From Anastrepha obliqua (taxonomy: Eukaryota; Arthropoda; Insecta; Diptera; Tephritidae): 64,000 nucleotides of DNA. Location of the stretch: contig NC_072896.1 of NCBI RefSeq assembly GCF_027943255.1, positions 116,467,879 through 116,531,878 on the forward strand. The letters run 5' to 3'. Below, in pieces: positions 1 to 10,760 of the stretch. Each line of letters begins with the position of its first letter. Position 1 is the first letter of the stretch. The notes under the pieces were generated by a model, which was given only the letters and a program-made list of their open reading frames with translations, searched no databases and had not been told where the DNA came from. A program made the translations under genes and the position numbers.

Positions 1-912
1 CAAAGGCAAGATAAATTTTAATAGCCAAGGGAGTGTATCAGATATGCAGTGCAGTGCAAAAATAAGGAATGTAGAAAGTTAGTATGGAATAACGCTGATA
101 GCATACCGACAGCTCTCGCACCTAAAAATGTGCTTTGTACACCTAACCAATTTAAAGTATATGACTTGTTTGCACATTTTTACTTAACTATGCACGCCCA
201 CACAACACAGACGTTCGAGGATGCATTTTACAGATTCACACTTAATATATTTACAATGTGTATACTATATATCACCTTGGGGCCAACACATATGCATGTA
301 TATACATATCTTTCACACTTACTCAATCTGCTTCTTTCTCTGCGTTTAATGGCCTCCGTGCCGGAAATGACGAAATTAAATTTATATTCGTTCTTTTTGC
401 TTCACTTCTGAGAATATCAGTAAATCTATGTTTCTATGAGAGGGTTGTATAAACAAATCCGCCCGCAGACAGGTGGTCACCGGTAGAAAACAAAAACAAA
501 GTACACATATGCGTCCATTAACCGCAATTGCCGCCTTTTCACCAATTAGCAATATTCATATTTGGGTTGGTGAAGTAAGCACCCAGTATATTAATGGTAG
601 AAATGAAATGCTAAAACAATGTTTAGGATAAGCTATAAAGGAAAGGAGAGTATGGGTAAAAGCAATCAAGTAACAGCAGTAACTGTTAACCGAATACAAA
701 CAATGGAAAAGAGGACAAATATTTGCATACTTGAAACTGGAAGAGCGAATATAAAGTAGAATTAATAATATTAATGATTAAATGAAAATGTTTGCAACAT
801 ATCGTGCAGACAATGAGCTTTGTTTTTCCGTAGACAAGTACAGCTGTGTGCACATTAATAGCAGCGCAATATATTGCAAAGTTTTAGATATTTATTTATT
901 TATTTTTATTTT
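1..912. other. AT-rich non-coding DNA
   Basis: No recognisable gene, transposon domain or RNA was seen. A 120-codon open frame at 49-411 has no family motif and is rich in low-complexity codons, so it is treated as chance. The stretch probably lies in the Lrch first intron or in intergenic DNA. Confidence 0.5.
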
Positions 913-1423
913 TATAAAGGGTTTTTCAATAACAGGTGTTATTTTGATATTCAAAGAAAAATGCTATTTTTCTAATATAAATGATCGGAAGTTTATTTCA
1001 TTATAAAGAGGAAGGTATGCCATTATGACCACCACGACCACGCTTACAGGACAATATCCCTTTCATGAAATTTTCCATAACCGAATTGCAAAGTGTTCTC
1101 GATAGTCCCACGAATTCCATCTTTGAGGTCTTGAAGTGACCCTGGGCTGTTGGCGTAGACCTTCTCTTTCACGTGGCCCCAAAGAAAAAAGTCACAAGGT
1201 GTTAAGTCACAACATCTCGGTGGCCAATTGCGATCACCTCTTCGAGAGATAACACGGTCCGGAATTTTTCCCGTAAAAGATCAATGGTTTCGTTGCTTGT
1301 GTGGTTGAAAATAAACGTTGTCCAGATAAATACCATCCAATTCCGGGGATAAAAAATCGTTAATCATCTCTCGATAGCGCAATCACATGCAAAATAACAC
1401 CTGTTATTGGAAAACCCTTTATA
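913..1423 (-). mobile_element. Internally deleted Tc1/mariner-type element with 34-bp terminal inverted repeats
   Basis: The ends at 913-946 and 1390-1423 are inverted copies that differ at one position of 34. Each arm carries TAAAGGGTTTT near its outer end, and both sides end in TA as expected for this superfamily. Between them, 1046-1385 on the minus strand reads as the C-terminal half of a transposase. It includes RYREMINDFL, NWPPRCCDLTPCDFFLWG (the last catalytic Asp region) and a C-terminal tail. The N-terminal helix-turn-helix domain and the first two catalytic residues are missing, so the copy is non-autonomous. A SINE starts 7 bp beyond its right end. Confidence 0.85.
1046..1385 (-). 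pseudogene. Transposase fragment (C-terminal half, Tc1/Tc3-like)
   Basis: This is the DDE-transposase remnant inside the 913-1423 element. The frame carries the WPPRCCDLTPCDFFLWG block that holds the third catalytic Asp, followed by HVKEKVYANSPGSLQDLK. The catalytic Asp-containing front half is absent, so it cannot encode active enzyme. It belongs to the same broad family as the remnants near 2400, 49000, 51400 and 59500. Confidence 0.85.
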
Positions 1424-1430
1424 CGGCGGT

Positions 1431-1620
1431 CGCCGTAGCCGAATGGGTTGGCGCGTGATTACCATTCGGAATTCACAGAGAGAACGTTGCTTCGAATCTC
1501 GGTGAAACACCTAAATTAAGAAAAACATTATTTTAATAGCGGTCGTCCCTCGGCAGGCAATGGCAAACCTCCAAGTGTATTTCTGCCATGAAAAAGCTCC
1601 TCATAAAAAAAAGAAAAAAT
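1431..1620 (+). repeat. tRNA-headed SINE, head plus partial body
   Basis: The head reads GCCGTAGCCGAATGGGTTGG (an A-box like tRNA) and is followed about 50 bp later by TTCGAATCTC (B-box), the two parts of an internal Pol III promoter. The body then carries the family's signature TAATAGCGGTC and GTATTTCTGCCATG blocks and stops in an A-rich run. The other copies are at 22118-22345, 28395-28540 (minus), 32504-32570, 34711-34918, 38785-38916 (minus) and 44762-44960. Confidence 0.8.
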
Positions 1621-1799
1621 ATAGTTTATACTACAAAAAAAAACTAATATATATAACTTAGTTTCGCACTTTGTGCAAATAAAAACAAAATATATAAAAA
1701 ATATATATATAAAATATAAAAAAAAATTAATTAAAAAAAATTAAAATTAAAAATATCAATTTTTTTTGTAATATGAAAATATATAATATTAAAAAAATT

Positions 1800-1955
1800 A
1801 AATGTTCAACAAAATTTCGAACTTTTTAATCAGAATTTTTAGAAACATTTTTAGTATGCAGCTGGATTTCGATTCAATAAAGTACAAGGTTAAAGTGGCT
1901 AAAAAATCAGGTTGAATTTTGACCTTTTGCTTGCTGAGCATTTTCTCCATATAAA
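1800..1955 (+). repeat. Dispersed AT-rich repeat ('TTTCTCCAT' family)
   Basis: The segment contains GAACTTTTTAATCAGAA, TTTTAGTATGCAG and GCATTTTCTCCATATAA in the same order as a copy at 16840-16990. Diverged pieces occur at 11575-11660, 17770-17900, 22060-22450 and 54395-54500. No coding capacity is visible; it is probably a non-autonomous transposon. Confidence 0.5.
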
Positions 1956-2379
1956 AAAAAATCGATTATTGGTAGATGAAAAGCTTTATACATACATAGT
2001 TGTCATCTTCTTTTTTAAAGGGGTCTTTCAAAAGTGAACCACACATGTCAGTAGTGAATAATTCCCAAGAATGATGGATTATCAGGTTTGCTATTTAGCT
2101 ATGGTGAAAAAGAACATTGTGGGGGGAGGTCTGGCTGCCACGTCACTTGGAAGATGCGGCAGCCGAATTTTGCACGATCATTTCACATGCATTCACACAC
2201 TTGTCCAATCAGTCGTTGGTTAGACGTCAACGAAGTGCCATTGGTTAATGTTTTTCGTATGCTATTAACACAAGCTAAATTTTGTTAAGCACATCCCAAG
2301 TAACGTCAACCCATCAGCTGATTCTGCCAAATTCGCTCAGAGCCGAATAACGGTATGCTAAAAAGCACACGTCTAAAAT

Positions 2380-2900
2380 TCACCATGAATAATTCATAGA
2401 CGGTACCCTTTTTGGTATGTCATCTTTGACATTTTTCAAATAGCCATAAGTAGAAAGTTGTACACGATAGAACAACGCGTAAGAATAAACGCATATTTAA
2501 AAAATGGTCTATCTTTAAGACCAACGTATCGCAACATTCGTACCTTTTTTGGTGGCAACAATCATCCGAATGGGTCGACAATTCAAAGGTTGATCAAACA
2601 TTTTAGAAAACTAATTCTGTCGAAGATATAAAACAGACTGGCAGATCAAAAAATTGTCTGTTGAGAATATTGCTGCTGCAGCGCAAAGTGTTGCTGAACA
2701 ACCTTCAACATCGACATTCCCAACAATTAGGCATTCATGAATTGACTGTTTGGCGGGTTTTGCCTGTAGACGTCCTCACGGTGGATATTTAAATGATTCC
2801 ATTTTCCATCATTTTTTTCCATAGTTGTTAAGAGCTGTATTTTGAATAAAAGTGGTGAAGCCTGAAAGAATCTGAGTATTTACATATTTCGTTTTAAAGC
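2380..2900 (+). mobile_element. Internally deleted Tc3-like transposon
   Basis: Starting near 2475 the plus strand reads as a transposase N-terminal domain: TIEQRVRINAYLKNG, then SLRPTYRNIRTFFGG and a GSTIQRLIKHFRK helix. It breaks by frameshift and stop and then jumps directly to the protein's last residues (CRRPHGGYLNDSIFH, near 2770-2805), a typical family C-terminus. The whole catalytic domain is missing. The 5' sequence near 2387 (GAATAATTCATAGACGGTACC region) resembles that of the element at 59385, so the two are the same family. Confidence 0.75.
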
Positions 2901-3391
2901 AACATCTAGGCGCGTCTTTTAAGATACGCTTTATTACTTAGAAAAATAATAATTTATAGAATTTACGACATGAATCCGTATAAATAAAGACCATTTTCAG
3001 AATTTTAATTATTTCATTGCGCCGCTGAGTAAAAATTCATAAAAACTTTGCTTGTTTTCTCCGCCCTTACTGTGGACTAAACCTTTTACACTCTGAGTGT
3101 ATCAGAATAAAAAACTTCAATGATTTTTAGAGACTATGTTTAGCGCCTTAGATATCGAAAAAGCTTTCTATAATACAATGTTTAATGCATGCCGTGCATT
3201 CGTTATGCAGTGAAATTGCGCAGCACCGCCAAGGAAATAAATTATTCAAAATCAACGAGACTTTTGAGATACTTAAAATTGCACTTTATTGTACCAAAAT
3301 TCAATGGAGTATAAAACTAAAAAAAAAGTTTTCTAAAAATTCTGAATAAAATGTGTGAAATGGTCGAGATGTCTCAACCTTCTTCACGCTT
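2901..3391. other. Non-coding, nothing recognised
   Basis: The stretch is AT-rich sequence with no domain, RNA or repeat that I can support. Confidence 0.4.
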
Positions 3392-3473
3392 AGTCCAGAA
3401 CGCCTTCTTCTCGAATGTTATAGCGTCATGTCAATGTTATAGCGTCACATTCGAGAAGAAGGCGTTCTGGACT
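3392..3473. repeat. Perfect 27-bp inverted repeat with a 28-nt loop
   Basis: The arms at 3392-3418 and 3447-3473 are exact reverse complements, beginning AGTCCAGAACGCC and ending GGCGTTCTGGACT. The loop holds a short direct repeat, since AATGTTATAGCGTCA occurs twice across arm and loop. The DNA could extrude as a cruciform, and any transcript would fold into a long hairpin. No similar copy was seen elsewhere in the window. Confidence 0.9.
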
Positions 3474-5012
3474 CTACGGCAACTGATCGCAGAAATGACA
3501 GGAGTCGGTAGGCCATATCCCAATCCTATGCAAATGACTACAAAATCTGCAGTGACCTATGAGAATGCACACGCTCATTCTCAGTTTATGCTTAGGGCGG
3601 GATATGAGTTGTGTTTATATGTAAATCGATTGCGTTAGTTTGGTTTGCCAGTTCACCAGTGAACTCACATGAATGGAAGAGCTGATGCCTAGTGTTTGCT
3701 GCCAATTTACTGTCTCGAGGTCGTTATTCAAAAGGTCTTTTCATATAACGCTTCCATAAGCAATAGTGACATCCCATCTACTCAACTCATCTCGTAGTAG
3801 ATGGTCATTTTATACCATGACTTGACTACACTGACGACTTCACTACCCATGTCACGGAAAGTTTTTAATAACATCAAACGGAAGGGCACCGCTCATGATG
3901 AATTTGCGAACTGATGACCCAAATGTGTTTCACATTTGAAGTCTCAAATCTGTTGTTTCAAGATAATAAAAGTATACTGAACAAGAGAGGAGTTTTAATG
4001 TATGAACATCGATACCCAATTTTATAAAAGCTTACTTACTTAGTTTTTAGTTTTTACGACTATATAAATTGTGTATATCGGCTTGTTCTTCGAGCAGAGA
4101 ATCAGTCAGAACTTTCGGAAACTTTTTGGTGAAGTAGTCTCTCATAAACTTAAATCCTCTTCATATCTCTTGAACCTTATTGCTAACCATATTTTACGCA
4201 AGAGTCAAAACATGCATTTTGAAAATATCCAAAATGTTTTTTTTTTATGACTTATGTAAATAGCCTAAAAAGTAAAAGCTCTTAAACGCAACTTTAAATT
4301 TTCATAACATTTTCGTAAACATTAAATGTCTATGTATGTTTGTATGCCTGCCACAAATTTCGTAATTTTATGGAATTCAAGTAATTTGAATCAATTGATT
4401 TTAATGATTTTCGTGGCGCACGAGCTTTTTTTTTTATTTTTATTTTCATTTTTGGAGCATGGCGCAATTTGGCGTCAACATTCTCGCCTGCGTTTCGATA
4501 TACTATGCCCCCATACATACGTACATATTTTATAAAAAAATGGTTGTACGCATAAACTGATCTGTATAAAGTAGAAAGTAAGTGCTAGAGAAGCACATGG
4601 AAGGAATGATGCTTCGTTCAAAAATAAATTAAGCTGCATCTTAGGAAGGTATAAACAATGAAAAATCAATAAACAAAGAAAAATATTACGAAGAACTGCT
4701 AAAGGCCTAAAAGGTGCTTAAATTTGTTAGAAGAAAAATGAGTTTATATTCATATTTCATAGAGTAATAAGATTGCACGTAGATATAAAATTATCAACCT
4801 AAAAAACATTTAGGCTTGAGTTCAACTTGAGCTTAAGTTGATAAGTAAGGAATTTCTAAAACCTCCAACAGTACTTCAAGTTGAGAAACATAGTAGTCTG
4901 AACAAAAAAGGCATTTTTCTTTGTATGAAAATAGTTGAGAAAAAGTTAGTTATCAACTTGAACTCTAATGTGATTCTCTAATTGATCTCAAACGTATCCT
5001 TGAAATCGGAAA
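3474..5012. other. Non-coding stretch
   Basis: No gene is supported. Short open frames at 4326-4535 and on the opposite strand overlap each other and carry no motif. Around 4810-4970 there is a loose inverted similarity (TGAGTTCAACTTGA and its complement) that may be an old MITE but is too degraded to call. Confidence 0.4.
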
Positions 5013-6340
5013 TATCAGGTCAGTCCATAAGTTCGTGCGTATTATACCCATAATTTCACTTGTGTACGATTTTCGCATACAAAAAAATATTCGCGGAATA
5101 TAACGGAACTATTTATATTTCCTTTGATATATTGTGCATTCAACAAGTGATTTTAATCGCGGATAGATTAAAAACAACTATTACTGTTAAAACAACAACA
5201 ACAACATCGCGGATAGAAGCACGTGTTGTTAAAAAATAAAATGGAATCTTCGAACGCGTTTAAGAGGCATATTTTGTATTTTTTTATAGTGGTAAAAATG
5301 CAACTGCTGCTGCAAAAATAAACACTGTTCACGGAGAGGATACCGTGAGTGTAAGGACTGCGCAAAAGTGGTTTTCAAAATTACGAAGTGGTAACTGTGA
5401 CGTGGAGGATGGCCCGCGCGCTGGTTGTCCTGAAGTCTTTAACTCCGACGCCTTGCTCGAACTCGTGGAAGCTGAGCCAAATTTGACAGTCGATATGATA
5501 GCTCAGAGGCTAAATTCATGGCATGGAACAGTTCTCACAGACACCTGGTTCAGTTGGGAAAGGTTTCAAAGCTGGGAAAATGGGTTCCGCATAGACTCGC
5601 CGTCGCCAACCTTCAGCAGAGAGTGAATGTGTGTTCTCTGCTGCTGCAACGGCTTGAAAATAAAAGTTTTTTGCACCGTATCGTTACTGGTGATGAAAAA
5701 TGGGTCCTTTACAATAATCCTGTTCGTAAACGCCAATGGTTCGATAAAGATGAAACACCAGAACCGACACCTAGAGATGGACTTCACCCCAAAAAGATTC
5801 TCCTGTCTATTTGGTGGGATATGGCCGGTATTGTTTATTATGAACTTCTGGAACCAAACCAGACGATAACTGCAGATTATTATTCAAATCAGCTATCAAA
5901 CCTGAATGAGGCACTTAACAAAAATCGACCATCTTTAGTGAATAGATGCACTGTTTTGTTTCACCACGACAACGCAAGACCTCATACCGCATGGCAAGCA
6001 TTAGGCAAGCTGAACGAGCTCGGATGGAAGCTAATGCCGCATCCACCATACTCCCGGGATATTGCACCTTATGATTATCACCTTTTCCGTGGACTTCAAT
6101 TCCATATGAATAACAAGAACTACTCCTCAAAAGAAGCTATAAAAAGGGATATCGAAGCGTATTTTGGCTCCAAGGACAAACAATTTTTTGAGCAGGGAAT
6201 TAAAAATTTGCCTAAACGTTGGGAAGACATTGTAAATAATGAAGGAAAATATATTAATGATTAATAAATACTTTAAACATCTTTTTTATTAATTTTAAAA
6301 CCACCTTAAAAAACGCACGAACTTATGGACTGACCTGATA
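5013..6340 (+). mobile_element. Nearly full-length mariner element
   Basis: Identical terminal inverted repeats of 26 bp begin TCAGGTCAGTCCATAAG at 5015 and end at 6338. They are flanked by TA duplications (5013-5014, 6339-6340), giving a 1,324-bp element of the usual mariner size. It holds one transposase gene in the plus orientation with two frame breaks. Perfect ends and few lesions make this the youngest-looking DNA transposon in the window. Confidence 0.95.
5241..6264 (+). pseudogene. mariner transposase, two frameshifts
   Basis: The enzyme cuts and pastes the element through a DDD catalytic triad. The reading starts at ATG 5241 (MESSNAFKRHILYF), shifts frame near 5285 into VSVRTAQKWFSKLRSG and LVEAEPNLTVDMIAQRLN (paired HTH region, to about 5535), and shifts again into a frame open from 5518 to the stop at 6264. 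That last frame has the WVPHRL linker, TGDEKWV (first Asp), HHDNARPH (second Asp) and APYDYHLF (third Asp). Exactly 34 residues separate the last two, so this is a DD34D mariner. RD replaces the more usual PD in YSRDIAP. All catalytic Asp residues are kept, but the two indels should inactivate it. Confidence 0.92.
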
Positions 6341-7899
6341 CCTAACAAAAATTTTATTAGAATTACATATGTCTACGAACCTGTTTTCTTACTTTGATAT
6401 TTTTCTTTACACGCGTAAAAATAATGATCTATTACACAGAAAACATAGGGTTGCATGTGAAAAAGTATGGTTATTATCTAGGGTTATTTTATAAACTCAG
6501 ATGTTGAGAGATTTGGATTTTTTTAATTACGGATTGGGAGTTAAGCACGAAAAAGTAGATCATCTACTTATACATATGTGAACGTATTATAACTCACTAT
6601 TTTCACAAACAAATGTAATTTTTGGCAGCTCTTTTTCAGTTGCTTCATCTATTCACCACTTCCTATTGCTTCGCGAAACAAAGAGGCCTAAGGAAATAGT
6701 AGTCATTTCGATTTATTTCCTGACTCTAATTTTTGTACCCATTAAATTCCTTCGTTCTTTTCTACACTCTTCTCCTAGCCAGATGTTCTGTATTTACTTC
6801 AGCAAAATATTATTTTATTTATTTTTTGTTTGATTATTTTTCAACCGAAATCATCTGATCTACTTACTCTAAAGAGGCAATCAGCCACATTCATTTTAGC
6901 TGTCGTTTTGTTTACACAACTTTTAATATGAAATTAATTTATTTTGTAAAATGACACCAGCTGCTTCAGGCAGGCGAGCGGACGAGCAGGCACGCCGCCG
7001 ACACGCTCTCACCTCATTACTGTCGTATGTTAGTCAGTATAGCGATTCGTTATCCGATGAGATTCTTGCTTGCTTTTGTTTAGCGTCAGCTACCGGCCGT
7101 CAGTAGGAGGCATTCAAACATAGATAGATAGACATACATACATATAAACATATGTGTGTAGAGAGGCATAATCAAGTGTATGACTACTCCAATTTCCATT
7201 TACCACTTAACGTATGTGGATATATTTTATTTTTTTTATATGTAGATATGTATATTCATATTGTTGTCGCACGTCTGCTGTGCTTTGCATTTTTTTTTAA
7301 CTAATTTTTCAACGGACATTTATAATAAGCTGTGAAACTGATGATCGAGTTTGAATGTACGAGTGTAACCATATGTTGTTGATGGTATTATTTTAATGGA
7401 TTTTCTTTCCTTCTTTTCATAAATACATACATTTGTACGTTCATATGTGTTGTATTGTTTTTGTGATTTTGTGTTACTGGAACGTGTGTAAAAGTTGTTC
7501 CACTAATCTCGTGACATGAGCCAGATTTTCAATGGTCAAGTTTAAGTCCAACGGCGGGCGCGATCGCTACGGTATTAACATGCGATGTGTGTATAGTATG
7601 TATCATGTCTACATATGCATGAGTAATGTGGAGTTTCGTATCTGCTATTCTTCTTATACATATATAGAGGAAGGCCTGGTTGTTGGTTTTTGTTTTCAGA
7701 ATTTTAGATTTTAATGAAATTTTACACATTTGCTATCCAATATAAAAAAAAACATGAATATATTTGTTTTCAATAGGGATTGTACCCTAAATAAATTGTG
7801 AATAAGCCGCGAAAATATGTAGCACCTCAACTATTGAACAAGTTTTGACCATTTATTTCCTCATTTTTTACAATAATATAAAAATTTTTTTGTATAAAA
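6341..7899. other. AT-rich non-coding DNA
   Basis: No gene or element is recognised. A GC-richer island at about 6955-7110 and short GATA/CATA microsatellite tracts near 7120-7150 are the only departures from background. The stretch is likely intronic or intergenic. Confidence 0.4.
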
Positions 7900-9297
7900 A
7901 CATTGAATTTGAATTTGAAGAGGTCGAGCCAAGGAGCACCAGGAGATTTGGTGGCTCCTAAAACACTCAGGCTAAAAAGGAAAGGGGGTAGATAGTCAAG
8001 GAGGGAGGGAGAGAAGTATCAGAGAAAGAGATAGGAAAGAATGAAGACAGAGATAGAGATGGTTAGTCCTGTGAGAATTTTCCAGATTCTTTGGCAAATC
8101 TGTAAATATTCCAGTTTTAGAGAACGAATATTACTCATTCCCATGACATCGGAACCCAATACTCGTAGTCGCGCTCTAGCAAAGGCAGGACACTCACAGA
8201 GAAAGTGCTCAGTGCTATCCGCCTCCTCCAAGCATGGCAGGCATACCGGGTCCTCGATGATTCCAATGGTGGTCATATGCTGACCCCATGGGTTGTGTCC
8301 TGTAATGATGCCGACCATCAACAGAATATCTTTCCTTCTAAGTTTTAGAAGAAAGTTTGACAGTTTTCTGTTCGGAATTGTCACAAAACACTTTGCAGTT
8401 CTGCAGCGTTCTAGACCGGACCATCGCTCTTTATGTAGATTGCCTACATAATCGTTGGTCCAGTTCTTGATTCCTGCGGAACTGATTCCGATTATTGGCT
8501 CTGGCCCCTGTGGGGGCAGCGCTGATCCATGGTTGGCCAATTCGTCGGCAATTTCGTTTCCTTGAACACCGGAGTGTCCCGGAACCCATATAAGTACAAG
8601 CCTGTTTTGTCTTGCGACAGAATTGAGCTTCTTCTTACATTCTTGAACAATCTTTGAAGTTTGCTTCGCGTTCTCCAGGGCCTTCAATGCAGCCTGACTG
8701 TCACTGAAGACTCCAATCTGTTTCCCGCCCCATCTCCTCTCGATTATCCATTCGGCTACTTTTAGGATGGCAAAAACTTCTGTTTGGAAAACAGTTGCCA
8801 TTCCCCCCATAGCATAGTGATACTTATTACTATCGTTTAAGTACCATCCGGCTCCAGACCCTATTTCAGTCTTGGACCAAGAAAATATCCGTCAAACCTC
8901 CCTGCATGCATTCTGGATTGCTCCACTGTGGGTATCAGGTCATCTTTAGGTGCCAAAAACAGTGGATACCGCTCCGACAGCAACTTAAAGATTTCACTGT
9001 GTCCCGAAGTTCCATCTTCATGCCAGAAACCATATTCATGGAGTCTACACATTGCTTTTATTGTTTCCTGTTGTATCTTAAGATCCAGGGGGAGCAAATC
9101 AAGCATAGCATTTAGGGCATCACCAGAGGTTGTACTCATGGCACCCGTGATGCATAAACATACACTTCTTTGCAGCCTGTATAGTTCCCGGATTGTGGAC
9201 TTAACCATGCTCCGTCGCCACCAGACCACAGAAGCGTATGTGATGATTGGTCTGATAAGTGCCGTGTATATCCATAGGACTATAAAACCATAAAAAC
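7900..9297 (-). mobile_element. 5'-truncated non-LTR retrotransposon (RT end, RNase H, 3' tail)
   Basis: Read from right to left, the segment holds the end of a reverse-transcriptase module (LIRPIITYASVVWWRR), an RNase H domain, a C-terminal zinc-knuckle and an untranslated tail ending in TTTGAA-type repeats near 7900. Domain order and content fit the RNase H-bearing I/LOA-like group of non-LTR elements. The right edge at about 9297 abuts a different retrotransposon fragment. The ends are inferred from where homology stops. Confidence 0.8.
8019..9283 (-). pseudogene. Retrotransposon RT C-terminus + RNase H, frameshifted
   Basis: The first part (9283 to 8861) contains the conserved LIRPIITY, RSVCLCITGAMSTT and LDLLPLDL segments that link RT to RNase H. 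A frameshift near 8870-8885 destroys the expected TDGSK motif. The second part (8830 to 8019) has the RNase H catalytic pieces QTEV (Glu), SDSQAA (Asp), VPGHSGVQGNEIADELA (His and Asp) and a CxxC-H-C knuckle (CLPCLEEADSTEHFLCECP). RNase H degrades the RNA strand of the RNA:DNA hybrid during retrotransposition. This copy is dead because it lacks endonuclease and RT catalytic domains. Confidence 0.85.
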
Positions 9298-9772
9298 ATA
9301 GTTCAGTCTATAATAAAGACCATAGTAATCCACCAATTGGGTGGCGCCAATTGGGCACACCAAGTGAGCCCAAGTCCTTCCCACCTGATCTCTCCAACGT
9401 AGAGGAGGCCTCCCTCTTCCTCTGCTAGTATCAGCGGCACCAGCATCGAATACTTTTAGAGTTGGTGCGTTTATATCCATTCGGACGACATGAACCAGCC
9501 AACGAAGCCACTGAATCTTTATTAGCTGCGCTATGTCTATGTCGTCGTAAACCTCATGCAGCTCATTGTTCCACCGCTTACCATACTCGCCGTGACCAAC
9601 GTGTAAAGGTCCCAAAATCTTCCGCAGAATCTTTCTGGACCATAGAATAAGACGGGCATGATGAGCACTTTGTAGACAATTAGTTTTGTTCGTTGATACT
9701 TTACTATTCAATTGCTTACTTAGACCAAATTAGCACTTGTTGGCAAGAAGATTCTCCGTTGAATTTCAAGGC
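9297..9772 (-). pseudogene. RTE-like non-LTR retrotransposon, C-terminal fragment
   Basis: The minus strand reads SRKILRKILGPLHVG, RWNNELHEVYDDIDIAQ, IKIQWLRWLVHVVRMD and RGRGRPPLRWRDQV, a well-known C-terminal signature of endonuclease-RT polyproteins of RTE-like elements. Upstream, about 9711-9772, IQRRIL continues the homology. It lacks endonuclease and RT and is 5'-truncated. Paralogous fragments are at 37850-38355 (minus) and 55330-55810 (plus). The clade assignment is by general resemblance only. Confidence 0.75.
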
Positions 9773-10760
9773 TGGACGGTTCCATATGTAGAAGTCAACG
9801 CAAGTGGGAAAAGTCCCTGACTGCCAGAACTATTCTTCTGCATATAGTCCAAGCAGCTTCGGACTTCGCCCAAGTATCCTCTGGGTGGTTTCCGAACACC
9901 CATTCGAAAGCGAACTGGTGTGAGAAGACGAAGCAATCCAGGATAGCTGGTTGTGCGCTGGGTTTCGGACCCGCCAAGTAAAAATCCCAAAAAGCCTTTC
10001 CCAATAACTGATCCGATCGTTCCAAAAATGTTCTATTGGGTTTAAGTCGGCACTCGAAGATGTCCAATCCAGAACAGTGATCAAATTGTATTCGAAAAAC
10101 TTTTCTCCAACACGAAAAGTGCGCTTCGGAATATTGTCGTGCTGAAATTTTCAAATCACTGAAAATTTTATTCTACATAAGGCAGCATTACACCGTTCCA
10201 CGAAAACCAGCCCCATACCATTACTGAGCTTCCCAGTGCTTTATGAAAAGATAGACTAACTTGGAGTCGAGTGCTGCACGTTTTGACCGCCGCACGTCCT
10301 TCCAATCATCTGGATCAACTCTATTTATTTTCGTTTCATCGCTGAATGAAACATAACGTCACAGATTTTGAGTTCAGAGATATGTGCTTGCGAGCATTGT
10401 TGTTGCGATGCAGGTACCGATGTCTTCTTTAGTGCTGTTCGGCCGTTAAGCCCTGCTTCTGCCAATCGAAGCGCAGCTATTCTTTCCGTTATTGCCTTTT
10501 CCAGGTGAACACAAATTTCTCGATGGATGTCATCAGCATATCGACTGTTAAGCCCTGCTTCTGCCAATCGAAGCGCAGCTTATCTTTTCGTTATTGTCTT
10601 TTCCAGGTGAACACAAATTTCTCGATTGATGTCACCAGCATTCTTCTGTTTTAACTGTCTAACGATCATCCTATCAATGCGGGTAGTAGTCTTTCGCGCT
10701 TTATGGGAACAATTTCTGCTGTTTTATACTCAAAAAAATATTTCAAAGCATTAAAACCCA
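9773..10760 (-). pseudogene. Tc1 transposase pseudogene with in-frame internal duplication
   Basis: Reading leftwards, about 10740-10380 encodes the second HTH (REICVHLEKAITERIAALRL, AEAGLNGRTALKK). Then comes SDETKINRVDPDDW (first Asp, about 10350-10290), a broken stretch with HDN-type remnants near 10130 in a shifted frame, and LDWTSSSADLNPIEHFWND (catalytic Glu region, near 10040). This matches Tc1 DD34E architecture. A 102-bp unit of the HTH is tandemly duplicated (see the separate entry). Several stops and shifts make it a pseudogene. No terminal inverted repeats were identified. Confidence 0.82.
10445..10648. repeat. Tandem duplication, 102-bp unit
   Basis: Two copies starting GTTAAGCCCTGCTTCTGCC at 10445 and 10547 differ at a few positions. 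The unit equals 34 codons, so the transposase reading frame is kept across the junction and an extra HTH helix segment is added. Confidence 0.85.

Noticed and set aside
4810..4970. MITE with GAGTTCAACTTGA ends
   Set aside because: Arms are short and internally palindromic, so the inverted similarity is not convincing.
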